DNA of 14,931 nucleotides, taken from contig JAGLFC010000021.1 of the NCBI GenBank assembly GCA_023144715.1, positions 1 to 14,931 on the forward strand, written 5' to 3'. The DNA comes from Gammaproteobacteria bacterium (lineage in GTDB: Bacteria; Pseudomonadota; Gammaproteobacteria; GRL18). The position numbers and the translations under genes are program-made. Positions 1-7,831 of the stretch are shown in pieces. Within the stretch, counting starts at the first letter, position 1, and each line of letters opens with the position of its first letter. The notes beneath the pieces are model-generated. The model was not told where the DNA came from and ran no database searches. It saw only the letters and a list, made by a program, of their open reading frames with translations.

Positions 1-2
1 AA

Positions 3-836
3 GAAGAAAAAGATAAAGTTGAAAGTTGGCATGAAATTTACCCTGGATTAGCCCCCAAAATTATTGATTATCAAAAACAAGGCAGTTCAGCCTCTATTTT
101 GATTGAACATTTACCCGGCTATACCTATGAAAAAATTTTATTAACCGAATCTAATAAATTATTGAATGACGCACGCTTCCATTTATTTAAAATTTTGAAA
201 AAAATTTGGAAAGAAACGTATGTTGCCAATAAAGTTTGTGCCGGTTATATGACACAATTGAATAAGCGTCTTGATGCCGTTTATTCAATTCATCCTGAAT
301 TTATACAATTAGAGAGTAATATTTGTGGTCGTTCTGTACTTGATTTTAATACATTGCTCAAAAAAGCCACAGCATTTGAAGAAAAATACGCCATTGCTCC
401 TTTTTCAGTCTATATTCATGGTGACCTAAATGTTGATAATATCATTTATGATCCACAAGAAAAAAAGATCAACCTCATTGATCTACACCGCTCTCAATAT
501 ATGGATTATATTCAAGATATTTCTGTATTTATGGTCTCTAATTATCGATTGCAGGTACTTGATCGACCCTTACGACGCAGAATATTAGAAACAGCACTGG
601 TGTTTTATTATTGCACTCAAAAATACGCCAAAAAAATGCACGATGACACCTTTAATGTGCGTTTGGCATTAGGATTGGCACGCTCATTGGTGACATCCAC
701 GCGCTTTATTTTGGATAAAACATTGGCAGAAGCCATGTATATTCGTTCACGCTATTTAATTGAAAGTGTATTAAAAACCCCCAAACACAAACTTTCCAGT
801 TATCAACTTCCCATTAAAGATATTTTTACAGGTTAA
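3..836 (+). CDS. Aminoglycoside/choline phosphotransferase-fold kinase, 5' end outside window
   Basis: The reading frame is open from the first complete codon at base 3, so the true start lies left of the window and 277 residues are visible. The core is the phosphotransferase catalytic loop HGDLNVDN at bases 417-440 (Asp at 423-425, the expected catalytic base, and a downstream Asn for metal), followed 14 residues later by INLIDLHRS, where the Asp takes the DFG-like metal-binding role. A helical C-terminal segment follows, as in APH and choline kinase folds. The family transfers ATP gamma-phosphate to a small-molecule hydroxyl; the substrate cannot be read from sequence, and an antibiotic-resistance role is unlikely given the neighbours. 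The next gene starts four bases after its stop, so it belongs to the same transcript as the HprK-related kinase. A TTG at 99 is not a credible start because family-like sequence continues upstream. Confidence 0.82.
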   Translation, partial: EEKDKVESWHEIYPGLAPKIIDYQKQGSSASILIEHLPGYTYEKILLTESNKLLNDARFHLFKILKKIWKETYVANKVCAGYMTQLNKRLDAVYSIHPEFIQLESNICGRSVLDFNTLLKKATAFEEKYAIAPFSVYIHGDLNVDNIIYDPQEKKINLIDLHRSQYMDYIQDISVFMVSNYRLQVLDRPLRRRILETALVFYYCTQKYAKKMHDDTFNVRLALGLARSLVTSTRFILDKTLAEAMYIRSRYLIESVLKTPKHKLSSYQLPIKDIFTG

Positions 837-840
837 TACT

Positions 841-1947
841 ATGAACAACAACAGAGATACTATTGCGACCGCACTGCTCCAAGAACACACCTTAGTCAGT
901 GAAACACTGAATTTACAAATAGGGCATTGTCGTTTGGATTTACGCTCTAATTCCAGTGAACTCATCAGCAAATTACAACATTATTTTGCCAGTTGTGAGG
1001 TACTCGGTGATCACGGTACAGCACACATTAATATTATTGCTATAGAAAGTGAATCACCTGAGCTGAATATTGATTTTATTGATTGGAAGCGTGAACCCGG
1101 CAAATCAGGACGTAAAGATGAATACTGTGATCTTGATGGTGTGGGTCTTGAGAGTGCCAGAGTGGTGCGAAAAGTCCGCACAGGTATGGTCTTTTTACAA
1201 AGCCAAGAAACAGTGATGGCAGCTGGACCGTGTATACAATACGATAATCAAGTGATTAATTTTATTAATTCACAATATATGAATTGGCTACAGCAACAAG
1301 ATTGGCTTATATGTCACGCCTCTGGATTAGTGCTTGAAGATAAAGGTTTAGCCATTGCAGGTTTCTCAGGCGGTGGTAAATCCACTCTCATGCTGAACTT
1401 TATGAATGATCCAAAAGTCACTTATATGACTAATGATCGACTGTTTATCGGTCAATCAGAGGGTAAAATTGAAATGTCGGGTATTCCTAAATTACCACGC
1501 ATTAATCCCGGCACTATTATCGGTAATCCTGTCTTACATCCATTAATGTCTCAAGAAGATTTAGCCACCTATCAAGCAATGGAACAAGAAAAATTGTGGG
1601 ATATTGAAGAAAAATATGATGTCTCTATTCAAGACATTTATGGTGAACAGCGTATACAAAATAATGCTTTTTTAAATACCTTTGTTATTTTAAACTGGCA
1701 ACGAGGCAGTGAAGAACCTGTTGCTTTAACTCAAGTGGATATATCACAACGCCGTGATTTGCTCAAAGCCATTATGAAATCATCAGGTCCTTTTTATCAA
1801 GATAAAGCAGGTGTTTTTGAAACAGATACCTTTGATTTTGATGAAGAGGCCTATTTATCATTATTAGCGGATGTGAATGTGTATGAAGCTCATGGACAAA
1901 TTGATTTTCAACAACTCACAAAATTATGTTTAGATGTATTAGCCTAA
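841..1947 (+). CDS. HprK-related kinase (HprK-related kinase B type, GAK system)
   Basis: This 368-residue protein has a P-loop GFSGGGKST at residues 174-182, preceded by HASGL (159-163) and followed by TNDRLFI (197-203). The same order occurs in HPr kinase/phosphorylase, where the P-loop is central and an acidic residue follows. Its length and sequence fit the HprK-related kinase B family rather than true HprK (about 310 residues), and no HPr gene is in the window. HprK enzymes phosphorylate a serine on a carrier protein and can reverse the reaction; the substrate of this relative is unknown. The N-terminal 150 residues are not recognisable from motifs. The start at 841 is four bases after the upstream stop, with only a weak AGG Shine-Dalgarno, suggesting translational coupling. 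Fold and family are fairly sure; biochemical role is open. Confidence 0.85.
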   Translation: MNNNRDTIATALLQEHTLVSETLNLQIGHCRLDLRSNSSELISKLQHYFASCEVLGDHGTAHINIIAIESESPELNIDFIDWKREPGKSGRKDEYCDLDGVGLESARVVRKVRTGMVFLQSQETVMAAGPCIQYDNQVINFINSQYMNWLQQQDWLICHASGLVLEDKGLAIAGFSGGGKSTLMLNFMNDPKVTYMTNDRLFIGQSEGKIEMSGIPKLPRINPGTIIGNPVLHPLMSQEDLATYQAMEQEKLWDIEEKYDVSIQDIYGEQRIQNNAFLNTFVILNWQRGSEEPVALTQVDISQRRDLLKAIMKSSGPFYQDKAGVFETDTFDFDEEAYLSLLADVNVYEAHGQIDFQQLTKLCLDVLA

Positions 1948-1963
1948 AGAGCGAGTAATCATA

Positions 1964-2950
1964 ATGAACTATGAACTCATGTTATTAAGACATGGTAAAT
2001 CAGACTGGGATAATGATGCCAGTGATTTTGATCGTCCTGTCACTGATCGTGGCAAAAAAGGTGCTCAACGGATTGGCTCTTGGTTGGCACAGCACAATTT
2101 AAAACCTGATCGAGTCCTGAGTTCACCAGCGGTGCGAGCCAAGTATACCGCTCAAAAAATGATGAAGGCAATGGGTGAAACAGACCAGTCAATTTTTTAT
2201 GATCAACGTATTTATGAAGCAGATCTTGATGAATTATTAGAGGTGTTAGCAGAAGTACCTCGCTCAATTCATCGAGTCATGTTAGTGGGACATAATCCCA
2301 GTTTAGAGCAACTCTTATGTTATCTCTGTGAAGAAAAAATAGAGCGTACCCATAAGGGAAAACTCTTGACGACTACCGCATTGGCACACTTATCACTCTC
2401 TGTTTCTTGGGATAAATTACTCGGTGAATTAACCAAAAAAAGTGCCAAACTGATGAGTATCCAACGTTCTAAGCAATTACCTAAAACATTTCCCTATCCT
2501 TACGCAGATGGTCGAAAATGTCGTGAACAACGTATTCGACCTGCTTATTATTATACGCAATCCTCTATTATTCCTTATCGTTACCAGCAAGGTGAATTGG
2601 AAATTTTAGTGGTCTTATCTAGCCAAGAAAAACACTATGTTGTGCCTAAAGGTATTAAAGAACTTGGCATGAGCTTAAAAGAATCCGCTGAAAAAGAAGC
2701 CTTAGAAGAAGCAGGTATTAAAGGGCGTGTCAGTGCCGAACCGATAGGTGTTTATTACTATCAAAAGTGGCAAGCACGCACCAACGTCACCGTTTATGCA
2801 ATGGAAGTCACTGTTATGCTGGACGAGCAAGAATGGTCAGAAAAGCATCGTGGACGACACTGGGTTAATGCTGATAAAGCCGTTCAAAAATTAAAAGAAC
2901 AGGCTTTAAAACCAATGATTCTTAGCTTACACACTAATACATCATTATAA
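1964..2950 (+). CDS. SixA-like histidine phosphatase fused to C-terminal Nudix hydrolase domain
   Basis: This is a two-domain protein of 328 residues. Residues 1-150 are a short histidine phosphatase of the SixA branch: LLRHGKSDW holds the catalytic RHG (His10), SSPAVRA sits near 53-59, and VGHNPS carries the second His (110). Residues about 195-320 are a Nudix domain with VVPKG leading into the box at 230-252. The REUxEExGU half is clear as KEALEEAGI, but the upstream Glu of the GX5E half is Met, a variant that I recall from PKG-type Nudix proteins. SixA removes phosphate from phosphohistidine; Nudix enzymes cleave nucleoside diphosphates linked to another group. The domain order is the reverse of mycobacterial MutT1. 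The gene starts 16 bases after the HprK-related kinase, inside the same run, so it probably acts on a product or intermediate of that system. Confidence 0.87.
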   Translation: MNYELMLLRHGKSDWDNDASDFDRPVTDRGKKGAQRIGSWLAQHNLKPDRVLSSPAVRAKYTAQKMMKAMGETDQSIFYDQRIYEADLDELLEVLAEVPRSIHRVMLVGHNPSLEQLLCYLCEEKIERTHKGKLLTTTALAHLSLSVSWDKLLGELTKKSAKLMSIQRSKQLPKTFPYPYADGRKCREQRIRPAYYYTQSSIIPYRYQQGELEILVVLSSQEKHYVVPKGIKELGMSLKESAEKEALEEAGIKGRVSAEPIGVYYYQKWQARTNVTVYAMEVTVMLDEQEWSEKHRGRHWVNADKAVQKLKEQALKPMILSLHTNTSL

Positions 2951-2977
2951 AAGCAATATCATCATAAGGGCAAAGCA

Positions 2978-3268
2978 ATGAGACAAAATAAAAAAACATT
3001 TTCACATTTATCCTTACAAGATGCTCAATCTATTCAGCCTATTCTAAAAGCAATTGAAAAAGGTATTATAAAAGGTAAAATGACCTTTAGTGATGAAGAA
3101 GATACGATTGAACTGAAACCTGAAGGTTTATTAAGATTCAAATTAACGGCCTCAGAATCTGACACCAAACACCAACTTAATATAAAAATTAGCTGGAATA
3201 TTGATGATCCAAAATTAGATGATAAATCTATATTATCCGTCACTTCAGGCTGTTTAGGTAAAAAATAA
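2978..3268 (+). CDS. Amphi-Trp domain protein
   Basis: A 96-residue acidic/basic small protein with no signal peptide or membrane segment. The pattern fits the amphi-Trp domain: an aromatic start FSHLS, a helix with LKAIEKGIIKGKM (residues 23-35), then alternating strands ending in LNIKISW (Trp73). Such proteins recur beside HprK-related kinases and CofD-like proteins in GAK loci; no activity is established to my knowledge. AAGGG eight bases before the ATG gives the best Shine-Dalgarno in the run, consistent with a protein needed in larger amounts. It could be a substrate or carrier for the neighbouring kinase, but that is inference. It ends in SGCLGKK, including the only Cys. The CofD-like gene begins five bases after its stop. 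Confidence 0.72.
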   Translation: MRQNKKTFSHLSLQDAQSIQPILKAIEKGIIKGKMTFSDEEDTIELKPEGLLRFKLTASESDTKHQLNIKISWNIDDPKLDDKSILSVTSGCLGKK

Positions 3269-3273
3269 ACACT

Positions 3274-5085
3274 ATGAGAGTTTTACAACTTTTTATTGAA
3301 ATTACTTTTATTGGTAGTTTGGCAATACTTGGATTTAATAATTTAATCTCTTTGCCAACACTATTATTTGATGATCTAACACAGACTCATATTAGTTTTT
3401 CATTTGATTTTATTGTGTTAGCGTGGTTATTTGGATTTTTTATTAATATCCTCTCAGAACTTTTTTTAGCACCGTTTGCTCGTTGGGTCGAAAACCGTTG
3501 GATGTTACGTAATGGTAATCCTGTATTAGTATTAGAACGTTTGCGTTATGATCTATACGCTAAATGTTCCAGCAAAGATCTGATTCAAAGAATAGAATAT
3601 CACCGTTCCTTAATACGTTTATCACGTTGTATCGTGTCAGGCACATTTTTATATTTTATTTTAGCGATTATTCTGAGCCATTATTTTCAAGTATTGATCG
3701 CATTTATTATTATACTTTTTGCTGCCTTTGCCTATTATCGAGCCTTAATTTGGTCAGTCAAATCAATTTATTATTCATGGATTTCCATCAAAAAAAATAG
3801 TGATTCACTATCTCAAATAGCTTTTCAAATGTCTCCTAACCTTCCTCCTCAAGTCTCTTTGGCTAAAATTAATACGCATGATCCTTCCTTAGGAATTTCT
3901 ATCGTTGCCTTTACAGGGGGAACAGGTTTTCGCGATATTAATATGGCTCTTGCTCAAAAGACTCAAAATATTACTCGTGTTGTGCCAATATGGGATAATG
4001 GCGGTAGCTCCAAAGCATTACGAGAAAATTTTTCCTTAATGCCTGTGGGTGATATTCGTCATGCAATCATGACACAAGCGCATGGTGAAGGTCGAGTAGG
4101 TTCAATGGTTAAATTATTTAACTGGCGTTTATCTAATACAGGTGATAATAAAAAGTTACTCAATGAACTACAAGGCTTTGTTAATAATGAACACCCCTTA
4201 ATGCAATCACTGGATCCCAGTTTGGGTAATGTCATTGTCAATTACCTTAAACATTTTTATGATTCATTAATGTCAGATTCATCAAGTTTAGAGGTATCGG
4301 GCTTAGAAGATACTGACATAATGGATCTTAAAAATGGTAGCATTGGTAATTTTGTTCTTGTGGGCAGTTATTTTGCTCATAATAAAGATATTAATACCGC
4401 TATTTATGTTTTTCGTCAATTATGTTCTATTAAAGGAAATGTCTGGCCAATTTCTAAAGCCAATGATTTGCATATTGTGGCACATTTAGATAACGGACAC
4501 ACCCTATCAGGACAATCAAATGTCACTATGATTAATCGTTTAGACATACAATCAAGAATTAAGTACATTAGCTTTAGTGATAATTTAGCATTAAATAGCC
4601 CGTCTTTAACTATTTCTGCTAACCCGATGGTATTGGATGCCTTAGAAAAAGCAGAAGTCATTGTGTTTGGTCCAGGTAGTTTTTTTACCAGTGTGTTACC
4701 ACATATCAAAGTCGATGGCATTGCAGATGCGTTATCAAAACGAGATGTTCCTAAAGTGTTTATTGGTAATCTCTTAGAAGATAATGAGTGTTATGGCTAT
4801 TCATTAGAAGAAATTATGGATATTTTTATTAAGACATGCAATCAACATGCAACCATTAAACGGCCTGCTAATAAATACATCACCCATATTATTGCTCATA
4901 GTAGCCATACAATGGGCGAATACACGCATAATAATAAACGTTACCTACCCTTGGGTCACAATATTGAACGCTTTAATCATGATGGTATCAGTATTATTAT
5001 TAATGATTTTGAAAATCCATGGAAAAGAGGTGGACATGATCCCGTGTGTATTTCAGAGTATTTACTGAATATCACACACACTTAA
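3274..5085 (+). CDS. CofD-like protein with N-terminal membrane domain (GAK system)
   Basis: This 603-residue protein joins two parts. Residues 1-180 are hydrophobic, with likely membrane segments near 8-30, 44-66, 119-137 and 138-158. From about residue 207 it is a CofD/YvcK-type domain: AFTGGTGF (212-219), IWDNGGSS (239-246), PVGDIRH (257-263), GNFVLVG (358-364) and FGPGSFFTS (465-473), all expected around the nucleotide- and phosphate-binding cleft. CofD transfers phospholactate from a guanylylated donor to F420 precursor; YvcK binds UDP-GlcNAc and supports cell-wall and carbon balance. Nothing else here points to F420 synthesis, so a sugar-nucleotide role is as likely. The gene is the last of the plus-strand run and ends 14 bases from the convergent glnD end. 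The Shine-Dalgarno is weak, implying coupling to the amphi-Trp gene. Confidence 0.83.
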   Translation: MRVLQLFIEITFIGSLAILGFNNLISLPTLLFDDLTQTHISFSFDFIVLAWLFGFFINILSELFLAPFARWVENRWMLRNGNPVLVLERLRYDLYAKCSSKDLIQRIEYHRSLIRLSRCIVSGTFLYFILAIILSHYFQVLIAFIIILFAAFAYYRALIWSVKSIYYSWISIKKNSDSLSQIAFQMSPNLPPQVSLAKINTHDPSLGISIVAFTGGTGFRDINMALAQKTQNITRVVPIWDNGGSSKALRENFSLMPVGDIRHAIMTQAHGEGRVGSMVKLFNWRLSNTGDNKKLLNELQGFVNNEHPLMQSLDPSLGNVIVNYLKHFYDSLMSDSSSLEVSGLEDTDIMDLKNGSIGNFVLVGSYFAHNKDINTAIYVFRQLCSIKGNVWPISKANDLHIVAHLDNGHTLSGQSNVTMINRLDIQSRIKYISFSDNLALNSPSLTISANPMVLDALEKAEVIVFGPGSFFTSVLPHIKVDGIADALSKRDVPKVFIGNLLEDNECYGYSLEEIMDIFIKTCNQHATIKRPANKYITHIIAHSSHTMGEYTHNNKRYLPLGHNIERFNHDGISIIINDFENPWKRGGHDPVCISEYLLNITHT

Positions 5086-5099
5086 AAACCTCTTAAAAA

Positions 5100-7820
5100 T
5101 TATTTATCAAGTAACTCTATAATGGTTCTACGAATTGTTTCTTGTTGTTTAATATCCGTAATAATTTGCTTATTTTCGCCACGAATCACAAAAACATCTT
5201 CTACCTTATCACCAAAGGTTGATATTTTAGCATTATCTAAAGAGACCTTACATTGAATAAGTGCTTGTCCAATATGAGATAAAAGTGCGGGGCGATTAGT
5301 CGCAGAAATTGTCATTAGCGTTTGATTATTTTCCAGATCTTCATCAAATTGTACATCTGTTTTATGTACAAATTGTTTTTCTGTTCGAGAGAGTCTCTGA
5401 TTAATAATGGGTATTTCATCATTTTTTTGAGATAAAACCTCTTGGAGTGTATGCTGAATCATAGCGATTCGTTCTTCATCGGTCACAACTGAACCATCTT
5501 CTTCTAATACAAAATAGGTATGATACGCACAACCATGAGACGCAGTAATAGTGATGGCTTCCGTCACATTAAGTACTAATTTTGATAATGTTGCTGTGAC
5601 CAGTGCAAACACATAATCTTCTTCTTTGGTATAAATAAATATTTCTGTCCCTCCCCTCTCTTCCTGAGTTTGAATGAGAACAATCGGTTTTTTAGTATGT
5701 GGCTCAGGATTTTTTTGATCAGCCTTTAAAATAGCTCGAGCTTGCCAAACAATTTCTTCTACTTGAAGTTTAATAAAATATTCATTAGGTAAATTTGACC
5801 AAAGTTGTAATACTTTTTCAGGTAAATAATGATCAGCAACCAGTGTTTCTAACGCAATAGTTTTACAATTTTTGATACATTCATCTTGTTGCTGAGGATT
5901 ATCAAGCCCTTTATTTAAGGCCGCTTTAGTCAGATTATATAATTGTACTAAGAGAGAATCTTTCCAGCTATTCCATACTTTTGGGCTAGTGGCTCTAATA
6001 TCAGATACGGTCAACATATAAAGATAATCTAGGTAATGACTCTCACCAACCAATAAGGCAAACTCATAAATAATAGCGGGATCATTAATATCCTTACGCT
6101 GTGCAGTCATTGACATCACCAAATGATTACGCACTAACCATGTCACCAAACGAGTATCTTTATGATTGAGATCATGGGTTAAACAAAATTGTTCCGCATC
6201 TATTGCTCCCCATTCCTCATGACGACCACCACGCCCTTTACCAATATCATGAAATAATGCAGCTAAATATAAAAGCTCTGGCTTGGCAATAGAGCGGGCA
6301 ATGTTACTGGCCAGTGGTAATTCATGATTATGCTTTTTCACAAAAAGACGGCGGGCATTACGCAATACTTTTAACGTATGTTCATCAACAGTATAAGCAT
6401 GATAGAGATCATGTTGCATCTGCCCAACAATTTTTTTAAACTCTGGAATATAGGCTGCTAATACACCATAACGATTCATACGTCGCATTTCATGCGTAAT
6501 ACCAAAAGGCTGACGTATAATTTCCATAAATAAACTACGACAACGAATATCATTACGAAAGCTTTTATCAATTAAATAACCATTCGCACGGATCAATCGA
6601 ATAGTACTGGCTCGCACGCCTTTAAGCTCAGTATTTTGGCATAATAAAAGAAAAATCTCTAAGAGAGCAAAAGGATGATGTCTAAAAACACTTTTATTAG
6701 CCGCCGCAATATAGCCCTTATAATTGATAAAACGACGATTAATTTTTATTGGCTTGGTATCATCATCACTGAATATAATCACTTCTTGAAAATATTGTAA
6801 GAGCATTTCATTAAGACGTTCTAGCTCCATGACCATTTGATAATAATCAGCCATAAAATATTCAACCGCTAACTTTCCATTGCCCTCTTGATAACACAGT
6901 TGTTCTGCTAATTCCCGTTGATAATCAAATAATAAACGCTCTTCATGACGTTTACATAATACATGTAATGCAAAGCGAATTTTCCATAAAAAGTTTTGCC
7001 CTTGCTCTAATTGCTCATATTCATGAGGTGTTAAAAAGTTATGACCGACTAACTCTTTTAGGCTATCTACATTAAAATGTCGTTTGGCAACCCAACCAAT
7101 AATTTGTATATCACGCAAGCCACCAGGGCCTTCTTTAATATTAGGTTCCAAATTATAGGCAGTTTCATTAAATTTAAGATAACGTCTATGTTTTTCTTCT
7201 ATTTTAGCAGAGGTGAATTCTTTAGTGGGCCACATATTATCAGGATTGAGTTGATTGGATAATTGCTGATAAAGATTTTTATCTCCCGTAATCAAGCGTG
7301 ATTCCATCAAATTACTAATAATGGTAATGTCATTTTTAGCTTCTTCAACACATTCATCAACCGTGCGTACACTATGACCAATTTCCAGACCAATGTCCCA
7401 TAATAAAGTAATGAACATTTGAAGGTTATCAACAAATTCTTGCTGTTCTATAGAACTTGAAGAAGTATTATGAATATCATGTTCAGCATCATGTAAGAGT
7501 AATAAATCGACATCACTATAAGGATGCAACTCACCCCGTCCATAACCACCCACTGCGACAAGAGAAGCATTATCTGCCAAATGATAATAAGACCATGCCA
7601 ACGTTAAAATAATATCTATTGCTAAAGAACGTTCTTTAATCAGGTGGATAATATTATGTTTTGCCTGAAATTGTTCGACTTGCTTGTCATAAATAGCGTT
7701 AACTGCTTTTTTTAAGGGAACTAAGGGTATTTGACTCTCAGCTAATTCTGTTTGCAGAGTTTTAAAATCATAGAGTGACTCTAAAGCATGAGGGATAGAA
7801 AGCGAGGTAGAAAGTGGCAT
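5100..7820 (-). CDS. glnD: Bifunctional uridylyltransferase/uridylyl-removing enzyme GlnD
   Basis: GlnD senses glutamine and adds or removes UMP on PII proteins (GlnB/GlnK), setting nitrogen assimilation. The 906 residues match the family length (E. coli about 890). The nucleotidyltransferase site is GGYGRGELHPYSDVD (91-105), with Asp103 and Asp105 as metal ligands. The HD domain includes His481 and the His-Asp pair HDIGKGRGG (524-532). Two ACT domains follow, about 725-800 and 835-906, which bind glutamine. In the HD loop the common GGDHS is replaced by GGRHEEWG. The ATG at 7818-7820 is preceded by AAGGA with six bases of spacing, overlapping the map stop, so glnD is translated from the map transcript. 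No PII gene lies in the window. Confidence 0.97.
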   Translation of the reverse strand: MPLSTSLSIPHALESLYDFKTLQTELAESQIPLVPLKKAVNAIYDKQVEQFQAKHNIIHLIKERSLAIDIILTLAWSYYHLADNASLVAVGGYGRGELHPYSDVDLLLLHDAEHDIHNTSSSSIEQQEFVDNLQMFITLLWDIGLEIGHSVRTVDECVEEAKNDITIISNLMESRLITGDKNLYQQLSNQLNPDNMWPTKEFTSAKIEEKHRRYLKFNETAYNLEPNIKEGPGGLRDIQIIGWVAKRHFNVDSLKELVGHNFLTPHEYEQLEQGQNFLWKIRFALHVLCKRHEERLLFDYQRELAEQLCYQEGNGKLAVEYFMADYYQMVMELERLNEMLLQYFQEVIIFSDDDTKPIKINRRFINYKGYIAAANKSVFRHHPFALLEIFLLLCQNTELKGVRASTIRLIRANGYLIDKSFRNDIRCRSLFMEIIRQPFGITHEMRRMNRYGVLAAYIPEFKKIVGQMQHDLYHAYTVDEHTLKVLRNARRLFVKKHNHELPLASNIARSIAKPELLYLAALFHDIGKGRGGRHEEWGAIDAEQFCLTHDLNHKDTRLVTWLVRNHLVMSMTAQRKDINDPAIIYEFALLVGESHYLDYLYMLTVSDIRATSPKVWNSWKDSLLVQLYNLTKAALNKGLDNPQQQDECIKNCKTIALETLVADHYLPEKVLQLWSNLPNEYFIKLQVEEIVWQARAILKADQKNPEPHTKKPIVLIQTQEERGGTEIFIYTKEEDYVFALVTATLSKLVLNVTEAITITASHGCAYHTYFVLEEDGSVVTDEERIAMIQHTLQEVLSQKNDEIPIINQRLSRTEKQFVHKTDVQFDEDLENNQTLMTISATNRPALLSHIGQALIQCKVSLDNAKISTFGDKVEDVFVIRGENKQIITDIKQQETIRRTIIELLDK

Positions 7821-7826
7821 TATATG

Positions 7827-7831
7827 TCCTT
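7827..7831 (-). promoter_or_regulatory. Shine-Dalgarno of glnD overlapping the map stop
   Basis: Reading the minus strand, AAGGA lies six bases before the glnD ATG and shares bases with the TAA stop of map at 7830-7832. This fixes the glnD start and implies coupled translation. Confidence 0.7.

Larger units (their letters stand above)
3..5085 (+). other. GAK-type gene cluster, probable single transcript
   Basis: Five plus-strand genes are separated by 4, 16, 27 and 5 bases, with no room for internal terminators and no clear internal promoter. The set (sugar/choline kinase-like fold, HprK-related kinase, SixA-Nudix, amphi-Trp, CofD-like) overlaps the group of families annotated as the GAK system, named from recurrent co-occurrence. 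The usual ATP-grasp member is not visible and the left end is cut. That these genes act together is inferred from spacing and known co-occurrence. Confidence 0.75.

Noticed and set aside
99..101. TTG start for the first gene.
   Set aside because: The frame is open to base 3 with sequence typical of the phosphotransferase fold, so the gene is cut by the window edge rather than starting here.
4416..4721. A minus-strand open frame of about 100 codons inside the CofD-like gene.
   Set aside because: No ribosome-binding site and it is antisense to well-conserved CofD motifs; it is a shadow frame.
5086..5099. Shared terminator between the converging CofD-like gene and glnD.
   Set aside because: Only 14 bases lie between the stop codons and no stem can be drawn there; the AAAACCTCTTAAAAA stretch is not self-complementary.
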